Origin: Lewinellaceae bacterium
GTDB taxonomy: Bacteria; Bacteroidota; Bacteroidia; Chitinophagales; Saprospiraceae
Assembly: GCA_020636025.1 (NCBI GenBank)
Contig: JACJYQ010000001.1
Span: 186,001-250,000, forward strand
DNA: 64,000 nt
Reading direction: 5' to 3'
Below, piece after piece: positions 23,609 through 31,756 of this stretch. A model generated the notes under the pieces. The model did no database searches. It was not told where the DNA came from and worked only from the letters and a program-made list of their open reading frames with translations. The stretch's first letter is position 1, and each line of letters begins with the position of its first letter. The translations under genes were made by a program, and so were the position numbers.

Positions 23609-24293
23609 CTTGACTGGTGTTCAATGATTGGCTCTTAAGTGAATCAGGAAGTTCAGGTAAATCGCGAAAATAGCGAAATGGCCATGCAGGATCAGGATTT
23701 AAGATTACGAGGGCCGTCAGGTACAGTATTTTCAAATCAGTCAACAAACTTACATGGGATTGATACCACATTTCCAGCTGGCCTTTGTAAGGGGCTATGT
23801 ACTCTTCATAAAATTTCCTGGGGTCGCGTCCCGGCACTGACAGCAGTTTTTCCTCATCCCGGAATACGATGCTGCCAATGCCCGTAATGCCGGGCCGGAC
23901 GTCGTAAATATGCGCCTGAACTTCAGCCGGATAGGCTTCGAAATCAACTTTCATTTGCGGTCTGGGGCCAACGAGTGTCATGTCTCCGGTAAGCAGATTG
24001 ATTAGTTGAGGTAACTCATTGAGCTTACTTCGCCTCAAAAAGCGCCCGATAGTAGTAACTCTTGGATCATTTCTTACCGTCAGGCTACCTGTACCCATAT
24101 TTGGACTGTTCTTCAGCATGGTAGCAAACTTCCAGATCTTGAATTTTCGGTTTTTGAAGCCAATCCTTTCCTGTCCATAAAATACTTCTCCTTCGGCGCT
24201 AAAACGCAGGAGAATCATGATGGGGATAAAAACCGGCATCAAAACAAGGAGTGCAATAATCGATACAATTATGTCTATCAAACGCTTCACCAA
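23601..24293 (-). CDS. Initiating sugar transferase (polyprenyl-phosphate phosphoglycosyl transferase)
   Basis: Transfers the first sugar-1-phosphate to undecaprenyl phosphate. The 230-residue length, one hydrophobic N-terminal segment (residues 5-28, DIIVSIIALLVLMPVF) and the motifs KLNELPQLINLLTGDM and LVGPRPQ place it in the monotopic PglC-like group, without the multi-span N-terminus of WbaP. It directly follows the 4,6-dehydratase gene with no gap, so it may use the sugar made by that enzyme and the adjacent aminotransferase. Confidence 0.9.
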   Translation of the reverse strand: MVKRLIDIIVSIIALLVLMPVFIPIMILLRFSAEGEVFYGQERIGFKNRKFKIWKFATMLKNSPNMGTGSLTVRNDPRVTTIGRFLRRSKLNELPQLINLLTGDMTLVGPRPQMKVDFEAYPAEVQAHIYDVRPGITGIGSIVFRDEEKLLSVPGRDPRKFYEEYIAPYKGQLEMWYQSHVSLLTDLKILYLTALVILNPDPAWPFRYFRDLPELPDSLKSQSLNTSQDV

Positions 24294-25517
24294 TTACATC
24301 CTCTGATCGAGGTTTTTTTCTTTTTCAGCATGCTGAAATTCGGGTAATATTTGCCTGAGCGCTTCAATCAGTTCAGGTTTTGACAGTTTGTCTTTCTGGA
24401 AAAGGGATTCCAGATGATTCAACTGTTTTTCAAACTTCTGAAATTTGAACTGGTTCTCCTTTAATTTCGGCTGTATTATTCCAATTTTTTCGAAACGCGT
24501 AAAGTCCACCGTCTCCTCCAAACCAAAAAACTCTTCCACATCCTTCTCGCCTGAAGTGTCGGATTTGAAAAAGTAAACGGGCCAGTTTGTTGAATTTCCA
24601 TCCAGCAGTGAGGCATTTTCACGGGCTTCCTGTTCTGTGTCGCATTTAGTTACTGAATACCCAAGGCTGAGTAACAAGGCTTCGGCTATTTCTGAAAAAG
24701 ACATTAGATCTTTTTCAATATTCAGTTTTGGGAAAAAAATGTCGCCCGGTTGGCCTAGCATACAACTCAGAAGACAAAGTTGCCCGGATTCTTCAGGCGA
24801 CAAAAAGTATCGTTTTATATCACAGGGCGCCGAAAGAGGCTGTTTTTTCTGGAGACGTTGTAAAAAACCTGCTGGCAAACTGCCATTGGAAAAGGCTACG
24901 TTGGCAAATCGGGCGCTGCTAATAGGCAAAGTTGACGCGTACGTTTGCAGAAGCTTTTCCATCAGCTTTTTGGATGCACCCATTACATTAACCGGGTTTG
25001 CAGCTTTATCGGTGCTGACGCAGAAAAATCGCTCGGGTTTGTGTTCGACGAGCAGATCCAACAGTCGTTTTGCCTTGAAAACGTTGTTGTTAATCATCGC
25101 TTCAATAGAGTAGGGGTCCTTTTCGCTGCGGACATGCTTGTGGGCTGCAAAATTTGCAACGATGTCAAATGGTCCTTCGGTCCTCAGTATTTTCTCAAAT
25201 ACAGGGTCGCCATAGTCAACGGGATAGCACATTAGTGTATCTGGAATAAACAGATTGGTTGTGCTGCGTAAATCCCTGACCAATTCTGTTAATCCGTTCT
25301 CGTCATTATCTACAACAAAAAGCCTTGAAGGTTTGAACGGAAGAAGAGTTTTGACAAACTGGCTTCCAATGCTACCTGCGCCACCGATGATGAGTACCGA
25401 TCGACCTTTTATTTGTTCCGAAAGCAGGTACTGTGCAGCGCGAAAGTCTTGTGTAAACAGGCTCTCGGCTCGCCTTGTCACATGTTCTGCAATAAATTTT
25501 GATAAATCGAATTGCAT
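24294..25517 (-). CDS. CapD/FlaA1-like nucleotide-sugar 4,6-dehydratase
   Basis: A 407-residue short-chain dehydrogenase of the polysaccharide biosynthesis CapD type. It has the glycine-rich loop GGAGSIGSQF near residues 40-50, DND as the nucleotide-ribose acid, NFAAHKHV, STDKAANPVNVMGASK (the family's Met-Lys form of the active site) and a long charged C-terminal tail. It lacks the membrane spans of full-length WbpM. It lies beside an aminotransferase gene, so a 4-amino-4,6-dideoxy sugar is the inferred product. Confidence 0.82.
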   Translation of the reverse strand: MQFDLSKFIAEHVTRRAESLFTQDFRAAQYLLSEQIKGRSVLIIGGAGSIGSQFVKTLLPFKPSRLFVVDNDENGLTELVRDLRSTTNLFIPDTLMCYPVDYGDPVFEKILRTEGPFDIVANFAAHKHVRSEKDPYSIEAMINNNVFKAKRLLDLLVEHKPERFFCVSTDKAANPVNVMGASKKLMEKLLQTYASTLPISSARFANVAFSNGSLPAGFLQRLQKKQPLSAPCDIKRYFLSPEESGQLCLLSCMLGQPGDIFFPKLNIEKDLMSFSEIAEALLLSLGYSVTKCDTEQEARENASLLDGNSTNWPVYFFKSDTSGEKDVEEFFGLEETVDFTRFEKIGIIQPKLKENQFKFQKFEKQLNHLESLFQKDKLSKPELIEALRQILPEFQHAEKEKNLDQRM

Positions 25518-25523
25518 GGGCTT

Positions 25524-26756
25524 TTAGGTCGCTTTTGCTTGAATAACCTTGTTCACAGAATCTTTGACAACCTCAACAACTCGTTCCATCTCCTTTTCTG
25601 TCAACCCATTGTATAAGGGCAAGGTGATTTCCCCTTTGTACAATTGATGGGTATTGGGATAGTTTTCCAATTTATATCCCAGGTTCCTAAACAAAGAAAG
25701 CATTGGCAAGGGTATGTAGTGAACATTTACCCCAACACCTTTTTCACTGATCCGGCGGATGATTTCATCCCGATCCGATTCTGAGCAATTCATGATGCGG
25801 AGCATAAACAAATGGGCACTTGACACTGAGCCAAGATCATTTTGTAAAATAGGAATAATCGCCCAGGGTTGATCTGAGAATGCCTTTTGATAGAACTCGA
25901 AAATACGTTTGCGCTCAGGAAGTAATACGTTCTCGTATCGGCGGATTTGAGCCAGGCCCACTGCTGCACATATATCCGGCATGTTGGCTTTCAAGCCCTG
26001 ATCAATGATGTCATAACGCCAGGCCCCTGGCTGATTTTTCTCAAATGCGCTTTTAGTCTGGCCATTAAGTGAAAGTGCCTTCAGGTATTTGTATGATTCT
26101 TCCGGGTCAAACGTTGTGGGTAAATTCAAACATACCACGCCCCCTTCGCCGGTCGTGATGTTTTTTACCGAATGAAAAGAGAACACGGTGGCATCGGCAC
26201 AAGTGCCGCTTTTTCTTTCTTTATAAGAGGCTCCAATGGAATGAGCGGCATCTGACAAGACAAGAATGCGGCCCAAATTCTCCTGCAATTTGCCCTTGGG
26301 TGTAAACCTGTTTTTTATTTCCGGGCTATTTACAATCTTTAAAATGGCATCATAATCGGCCATCCAACCGCCGATATCTACCGGTATAATGGCTTTTGTT
26401 TTCGGGGTAATGGCATCCGCCAGTTTTTCAGGATCGAGGCAGAAGTCGTCGCAAACGTCTACCATGACCACTGTTGCACCCAGGTTCATGGCACACAAAG
26501 ACGTGGCGGCATAGGTATAAGCAGGAACAATCACTTCATCGCCGGGACCAATACCAAACCAGCGCAGCACAAGCATGGCGCCGGAAGTCCAGGAATTGAC
26601 ACAAACAGCTACATTGACCCCCGTGAAGTGCTTAATCTCCTTTTCCAGTTCCAAAACTTTTGGTCCGGAGGTGAGCCAGCCGGTATTGACCAGACTATCA
26701 TTCACCTCCCGGATAACCGATTCATCAATTAGGGGTTTTGAAAAGGGAATCTGCAT
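25524..26756 (-). CDS. DegT/DnrJ/EryC1 aminotransferase
   Basis: A 410-residue PLP-dependent nucleotide-sugar aminotransferase. The PLP lysine lies in FSFHSVKNITTGEGG, the cofactor-binding segment is SDAAHSIGA, and VNSWTSGAMLVL is the N-terminal phosphate cup. Next to the 4,6-dehydratase gene (6-nt gap), a C4 amination is likely. It differs from the second DegT protein at 45739. Upstream is a 195-bp gap with a repeat array, so a promoter may lie there. Confidence 0.85.
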   Translation of the reverse strand: MQIPFSKPLIDESVIREVNDSLVNTGWLTSGPKVLELEKEIKHFTGVNVAVCVNSWTSGAMLVLRWFGIGPGDEVIVPAYTYAATSLCAMNLGATVVMVDVCDDFCLDPEKLADAITPKTKAIIPVDIGGWMADYDAILKIVNSPEIKNRFTPKGKLQENLGRILVLSDAAHSIGASYKERKSGTCADATVFSFHSVKNITTGEGGVVCLNLPTTFDPEESYKYLKALSLNGQTKSAFEKNQPGAWRYDIIDQGLKANMPDICAAVGLAQIRRYENVLLPERKRIFEFYQKAFSDQPWAIIPILQNDLGSVSSAHLFMLRIMNCSESDRDEIIRRISEKGVGVNVHYIPLPMLSLFRNLGYKLENYPNTHQLYKGEITLPLYNGLTEKEMERVVEVVKDSVNKVIQAKAT

Positions 26757-26765
26757 TTGTTATGG

Positions 26766-26835
26766 TTACTCTTAGAAATTTCTGCATGGAATCTGCGAAA
26801 GAAATCTGTGTAGAATCTGTGCGAAATAATACGCA
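26766..26835. repeat. CACAGATT-type array upstream of the aminotransferase gene
   Basis: On the minus strand it reads GCACAGATTCTACACAGATT and continues with CGCAGATTCC and GCAGAAATTTC: four degenerate words at about 11-13-nt period. It ends about 10 nt before the ATG of the aminotransferase gene, the same relative position as the copies at 11495 and 16266. Confidence 0.65.
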
Positions 26836-26870
26836 ATAAGTGTGTCTAAATGGTGAGGTTTTCATTCCCA

Positions 26871-26890
26871 CCCCGGACTGAAGTCCAGGG
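26871..26890. repeat. Short CCGGACT-GA-AGTCC hairpin
   Basis: CCCCGGACT and AGTCCAGGG form a 9-bp stem with one mismatch and a 2-nt loop, followed by CTAAAGG. It looks like a single copy of the GGGCTGAAGCCC-type intergenic words I recall from other genomes. It lies in the gap between the acetyltransferase and aminotransferase genes. Confidence 0.5.
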
Positions 26891-26951
26891 CTAAAGGATG
26901 TGTGATCTGGAGAATTGTGTGGCCAATTCAAGATTATTAGCCTTGAGGGAT

Positions 26952-27533
26952 TTAGATTTCATTCTCTGTCTGTAATGAACAAACCCCTTCCTTGAGAATA
27001 TATTCCTCCCCGGATTCAGGGCATACAGCTTTTTCACCATCGAAATCCAGTTTATGCCCGTATTTACTCACCCAACCTTGTTGAACACCCGGAACACCCG
27101 TGATCAACGCGAAATCAGGCACATCTTTGGTTACCACAGCGCCGGCTCCGATAAGGCAATATTGACCCAGCGTTATACCACAAATTACAGTTGCATTGGC
27201 ACCAATGGTTGCTCCTTTTTTAACCAGCGTTTGTTGAAATTCAAGTTTCCTGGAAATAAAGCTCCTTGGGTTTGTCACATTGGTAAATACCATGCTTGGC
27301 CCCAGAAATACATCGTTTTCGCAGATTACTCCAGTATAAATAGAAACGTTGTTTTGAACCTTTACGCCATGACCCAGGCGAACACGGTCAGCTACAAATA
27401 CATTTTGTCCCAATACACAATTACCACCAATTACAGCCTTTTCGGAAACATGACAGAAATGCCAAATGCGGGTTCCCTGGCCGATTTGGGCTCCGGGGTC
27501 AATGATGGCGCTGGGATGTGCAAAGTAGCTCAT
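26952..27533 (-). CDS. wlbB: Left-handed beta-helix acetyltransferase (WlbB/WbpD type)
   Basis: A 193-residue acyltransferase with hexapeptide repeats throughout (for example IGQGTRIWHFCHV, GVKVQNNVSIYTGV). The pattern FTNVTNPRS, then KKGATIGANATVICG and ALITGVPGVQQGWV is characteristic of UDP-2-acetamido-3-amino-2,3-dideoxyglucuronate N-acetyltransferase. It would complete the diacetamido-glucuronate route with the WlbA, WlbC and dehydrogenase genes encoded about 17-21 kb upstream in the same block. Confidence 0.85.
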   Translation of the reverse strand: MSYFAHPSAIIDPGAQIGQGTRIWHFCHVSEKAVIGGNCVLGQNVFVADRVRLGHGVKVQNNVSIYTGVICENDVFLGPSMVFTNVTNPRSFISRKLEFQQTLVKKGATIGANATVICGITLGQYCLIGAGAVVTKDVPDFALITGVPGVQQGWVSKYGHKLDFDGEKAVCPESGEEYILKEGVCSLQTENEI

Positions 27534-27542
27534 AACATCGTT

Positions 27543-28256
27543 TTATTTTTGAGCATAGCCAAAGGCTACGTATTTCCAGGAATCTGGTACAAAAAAACAC
27601 AAATTGTCGATATGGACTGCGATTCGTTGCATGAATGTAGATTTAGAAAAAAAAGCAGTCAGGAAGCCAACTCTTTGCATTTCATGTATTTTGAAAGCTG
27701 ATAAATATACGTTCAGTTCTTGCGAGCTTAGATAATGCCATTTTCTACCCCAGGCAACAAAACGCCTCCTGGCAAATTGATGCAGTTGGCTGGCTTTCAT
27801 GTTTTCTGCATAAAACAAAAGGCCACCTGGCTTTAGCACTCTTTGTATTTCAGAGAAAGCGAGCTGGATATCTGAAACATGTCCATTGGCGCCTATTACC
27901 CCCAAAAGAGACCGAAAAACGACGAAATCAAAATGCGAGTCGGGGTAGGGAATGGTGCAGGCATTGATGGCTTCGTATCGAATGTTTGATGAAACAGCAT
28001 ATTTTAGATGAATTGGTTCCGCTTTGGGTGCAGGGTTTTGGAGATCTGAACAAACCATGCTTGACTGGAAGCGATGACTAAAGAACAGGCTCATACCGCC
28101 GTAATTTGCGCCAAGCTCCAGGCCTTTTTTCTGATTTTTATCAAATCCTTGTTGTCGGGCAATTTTTCCCCAATATACCAAGGCCTTTGACCACGTTTTG
28201 GTATCCCAAACCAAAACGTCTTTTTCAAACGTCTTTTGATCCAACAGCTTAGCCAT
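27543..28256 (-). CDS. Class I SAM-dependent methyltransferase
   Basis: A 237-residue methyltransferase with SAM motif I GLELGANYGGMSLFFS near residues 42-57 and a post-motif segment DFVVFRSLLG. Substrate unknown; in this context sugar O-methylation is likely. The ATG at 28256 gives an 8-base overlap with the upstream glycosyltransferase gene and a normal N-terminus; a longer frame to 28298 would overlap by 50 bases. Confidence 0.75.
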   Translation of the reverse strand: MAKLLDQKTFEKDVLVWDTKTWSKALVYWGKIARQQGFDKNQKKGLELGANYGGMSLFFSHRFQSSMVCSDLQNPAPKAEPIHLKYAVSSNIRYEAINACTIPYPDSHFDFVVFRSLLGVIGANGHVSDIQLAFSEIQRVLKPGGLLFYAENMKASQLHQFARRRFVAWGRKWHYLSSQELNVYLSAFKIHEMQRVGFLTAFFSKSTFMQRIAVHIDNLCFFVPDSWKYVAFGYAQK

Positions 28257-29469
28257 TTTCCTGGAGTTCAGCTGACAAAAATGAATGGAGTTTGTCAAAT
28301 TGAAACTCCCGGTTGAATTGGCTCTCTGCAGCCAGGCGGCTGTTTTCGGACAATTGCTTAACCTTCTCTGGACTTAGCTGCATGGCCCTAATATTCTCCT
28401 CCAGTTTGCAAAGATCTTTGGGCGAGTTTACCCAACCCGCCTGATTCTTCTGAATGATTCTGGCGCCTTCTCCTTCTCCGGAAAATAGAATTGGTTTCCC
28501 GGCAGCCATGGCTTCGTAAATTTTGGAAGGAACCGCGCCGTATATGTTTGTGACCAGGGAAATAAGGGCAGCATCCGCGGAACGAAGCACTTTGGGAATC
28601 TCAGCGCTTTCGATAATGCCATGATAAAACACATTAGCATTTGGATTTTTCTCTAGAAACCTCTCCAACTGCTCCTTTTCCGGTCCGGCGCCATAAATGT
28701 GCAACTCAGCATTCAAAGCCTTGAAGTCAACCTGTTCGCAAATTCGCAAGATACCCTGTGCCACCCCCAACAAGCCTGTATACACCAGTTTGAGATGTTG
28801 CTTATCCGGGTTTTGCCTAACCGGGTTAAAGCCGTTTAAATCTGAAAATCGAGTCAGATCAACCCCATTCCTGAATAACAACACTTGTTTGGCGCCCTTT
28901 TCTTCCAGATGTCGGACTATCTCTTCTGATTGACCAGTACAGACAAAAGCTTTTCGGTATAAAAAACGCTCCATCCGTTCCAAAAAACGATAAAACCTGT
29001 TTTCAGAAATGGCACCCAATTCTTTCGCAGTTCGGGGCCAAATATCAGAGACATTAAAGACCATTTTTGTCTTTGAAAACACGCTTAATAGCCAGGCACT
29101 GATCCCCAATGTTAAGGGCGGGCTTTCTACCATGAGAAATTGAGGTCGAAAGCGCAGTATTCTGGGTAAAGAAAACAAGGCCATCAAACTGAAGGATAAC
29201 ATGCTGATGATCCTGGGGAAAGCTTTTAGAGAGTTGGAGGCAAACAGCCAGTAACGATGCAAAAGAATTCCTTGCAATTCTTCCTTCCAGTAGATTTTCC
29301 ATTTGTACCCCGGTGAAATTTTTCCCTGAGGGTAGTTTGGCATGGCTGTTATCACTTCTACATTCCAGCCTCTTTTTTTCAATCCCTGACATAACTCGAA
29401 AAGTCGGGTTTGCGGCGCACCCATTTCAGGTGGAAAGTATTGCGTGAGCAGTATAATCCTTTTAGTCAC
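28249..29469 (-). CDS. WbuB-like family 4 glycosyltransferase
   Basis: A 406-residue GT4 enzyme. The N-terminus LLTQYFPPEMGAPQTRLFEL, PNYPQGKI and FNVSDIWPRTA are typical of the WbuB group, which transfers N-acetylated deoxyhexoses such as FucNAc. The donor domain holds YTGLLGVAQG and the acidic pair region VPSKIYEAMAAGKPIL. The first codons overlap the CapK-like gene by 8 bases. Confidence 0.85.
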   Translation of the reverse strand: MTKRIILLTQYFPPEMGAPQTRLFELCQGLKKRGWNVEVITAMPNYPQGKISPGYKWKIYWKEELQGILLHRYWLFASNSLKAFPRIISMLSFSLMALFSLPRILRFRPQFLMVESPPLTLGISAWLLSVFSKTKMVFNVSDIWPRTAKELGAISENRFYRFLERMERFLYRKAFVCTGQSEEIVRHLEEKGAKQVLLFRNGVDLTRFSDLNGFNPVRQNPDKQHLKLVYTGLLGVAQGILRICEQVDFKALNAELHIYGAGPEKEQLERFLEKNPNANVFYHGIIESAEIPKVLRSADAALISLVTNIYGAVPSKIYEAMAAGKPILFSGEGEGARIIQKNQAGWVNSPKDLCKLEENIRAMQLSPEKVKQLSENSRLAAESQFNREFQFDKLHSFLSAELQENG

Positions 29470-30760
29470 GGATCTCTACGTAAAAGTGTTTGATTTTTTG
29501 TCCGGCCGGACGGGAGATATCCGTCACATAATGGAGTTGTAATTCAAGGTCGTTTTCAAGATATTGAGACATTGATTTGTGCAGCTCAGTAACCAGTTTG
29601 GGTTCCATTGGCTTGTCTGCTTTTATGTCAAATTCAAAACGATTGAGGGCCGTTTGCCTGATGATAAATTCCTTGATGCTACCACCGGATTCTAATATGC
29701 GCCTGGATATGTAGTAGAATGTCAAGCCGGCAGCTTTTTTTCCGCTGGGCAAGTGAATAAGGTCATTGCTTCGACCACTAAGCTTTTTTAAAACTCCCGC
29801 TTTGTTTTCATCCAAGGCGCCCAGGTCACCAATATCATATCGAACCATGGGAAATGCGTGATTATGCAGAGAAGTTATCACGATTCTGCCTTCCTGACCA
29901 TTGGGTACTGCTTGTCCCTGATCATCCAGAATTTCAACAAACAGATTTTCGCGAGACAATTTCCAGTCTCCATTCGCTGCGGTAAAAGCAATGATATCCA
30001 ATTCTGATGCTCCATATTCATTGATGATAGGGACGCCAAAGGTTTGTTCCAGAAGCATCTTGTCTTCCTCAACGCACATTTCTGAGGTAACAATACAAGC
30101 ACTGAGCAATGGACATTGACTCTTCAACACTACCTGCCTGGCTTTTACATAACGAGCGAAAGCCACCAAGGCACTGGTGTAGCCATACAGGTATTTTATG
30201 CGTCCACTCTTAATCGAATGTTGAATTTTTTCAAAGGCCTGATCAGACAGGTCAAAAACCGGGAACCGCACACGGTTGGCCATTTTGTCCTTTAACAACT
30301 CCCTGAATTTGGAAGATTCGTCGAGCGGGATGCCGTAAAACCTTCCTTGTTTCTGGCTCAGTGAGAGACCATGCCAGGCATAACGATTGGCAATCAGGGC
30401 ATAGGTCATAGCATGGGCATGTTTGTCTTTGGCGTAAAAGAAAGGCGTTCCACTGGACCCGGAAGTATTGCCCACATACACTTCACGGCGTTTGTATGGT
30501 TGGGTGATTAAACTGCTGAATTCTTGTTGGAGATCTGATTTGGTTATGATGGGCAGAGAATTCCAGTTTCCAGGAAGGCCATTTTTGAAAAGAGAGCGGT
30601 ATACACTGTTGTTTTGATAATGATGACGCGCCATTTCCCATTTTTTGTCTTCTTGCCAACTGTTGAAGGGCGCTCCACCCATTGCCTGAATTTTGCTCAA
30701 TTCTCTTTTGGCCTTGTGTATCGGGTACCCTTTTAGTTGCAATATTGGGAAAAGGAACAT
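29462..30760 (-). CDS. CapK/PaaK-like adenylate-forming enzyme
   Basis: A 432-residue member of the phenylacetate-CoA ligase (PaaK) superfamily. The AMP-binding loop is GNTSGSSGTPFFYAKD near residue 100; NEYGASELDIIAF and MVRYDIGDLG are the later core motifs. CapK-like members occur in capsule loci, but their chemistry is not established; acylation of a sugar or activation of a small acid is inference. It is encoded between two glycosyltransferase genes. Confidence 0.8.
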   Translation of the reverse strand: MFLFPILQLKGYPIHKAKRELSKIQAMGGAPFNSWQEDKKWEMARHHYQNNSVYRSLFKNGLPGNWNSLPIITKSDLQQEFSSLITQPYKRREVYVGNTSGSSGTPFFYAKDKHAHAMTYALIANRYAWHGLSLSQKQGRFYGIPLDESSKFRELLKDKMANRVRFPVFDLSDQAFEKIQHSIKSGRIKYLYGYTSALVAFARYVKARQVVLKSQCPLLSACIVTSEMCVEEDKMLLEQTFGVPIINEYGASELDIIAFTAANGDWKLSRENLFVEILDDQGQAVPNGQEGRIVITSLHNHAFPMVRYDIGDLGALDENKAGVLKKLSGRSNDLIHLPSGKKAAGLTFYYISRRILESGGSIKEFIIRQTALNRFEFDIKADKPMEPKLVTELHKSMSQYLENDLELQLHYVTDISRPAGQKIKHFYVEIRD

Positions 30761-30766
30761 GGTTGT

Positions 30767-31756
30767 TTAAGTAAACAGGTCAAGCCATTGCTTTTCAATA
30801 ATCTTCCAGTCAAAAGACTCGACCTTTTTTCTGGCGTTAATGGCAATGGATCTGGCCATTTCCGGATTTTGAATCAATTGGCAAATGTGCTCATACATGC
30901 TTGTTTCATCTTCTGGAGCCGATAATAAAGCATCTTTGCCATCCTCAATAAGGAAAGGAATGCCACCCACGTTGGTGGAAACTACCGGCAGGCCGAGAGC
31001 CATGGCTTCGATTACACTCACGGGTGTATTATCGATATTCGTGGTGTTTATAAAGATGTCGTATTCATTTGTCAGCTTAATCCATGCTGTTTTTTTTAAA
31101 GCGCCGGTAAAGATCACGGATATCCCCAGCCGTTCGGCAAGGGCTTTGCATGTATGTAAACTACCATCCTTGTTAGGACCTACCATGCATAGCGATGCTT
31201 CAGGGTAAACTTCTCTCAGCAACTTCAACACTCTTATGGCCATTTCAGGATTGTAAATAGCGTCAAAGGATCGCACCCAGAGCAATTTTGGCGCAACGGT
31301 TTCCCGCAAGCGGTAAGGGTAAATCTCCAGATCGATGAAATTGGGGATGATTGTACAGGGATAACCGGCTGCTTCAAAAGCTTGTTGCAGGTAAGTGGAT
31401 GGGGCGATGATTTTGTTGGCTTTGGAAAAAATGGTTTTTGAAAGCCCGGGTGAACGAGTTATTCGATGGGGTAAATTGCCTCCTCTCAAATAGGCAATAT
31501 ATGGCAGTCTGATTAATTGGCATAGCCAGGCGATGGTCAGCGCATAGTAAAAATTTAAAGTACTGTACACATCTATCACAGCCAGATTGGTCTGTTTTCT
31601 ATATGCCAGGACAGTCCAGACCATGTGTAGCATTCTCAGCAATCTATTCTGCTTTGAAGAGGCACAGGTGAGGTTTACCTGCCCAGCCAGTCTGATCCTC
31701 AATTGCTCCATCACACTATGGGGAAAATGGTTTCCTATGTACAATACGGTGTTCAA
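30767..31756 (-). CDS. Family 4-type glycosyltransferase
   Basis: A 329-residue GT-B glycosyltransferase, a little short. The C-terminal domain has the retaining GT4 signature in IDNTPVSVIEAMALGLPVV followed by TNVGGIPFLIEDGKDALL. The start is TTG at 31756, overlapping the upstream polymerase stop as TTGA; no ATG is available near by. Acceptor and donor unknown. Confidence 0.8.
   Translation of the reverse strand: MNTVLYIGNHFPHSVMEQLRIRLAGQVNLTCASSKQNRLLRMLHMVWTVLAYRKQTNLAVIDVYSTLNFYYALTIAWLCQLIRLPYIAYLRGGNLPHRITRSPGLSKTIFSKANKIIAPSTYLQQAFEAAGYPCTIIPNFIDLEIYPYRLRETVAPKLLWVRSFDAIYNPEMAIRVLKLLREVYPEASLCMVGPNKDGSLHTCKALAERLGISVIFTGALKKTAWIKLTNEYDIFINTTNIDNTPVSVIEAMALGLPVVSTNVGGIPFLIEDGKDALLSAPEDETSMYEHICQLIQNPEMARSIAINARKKVESFDWKIIEKQWLDLFT

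Noticed and set aside
27054..27701. 215-codon plus-strand frame opposite the acetyltransferase and methyltransferase genes
   Set aside because: It is antisense to two clearly conserved enzymes and has no recognisable protein features.
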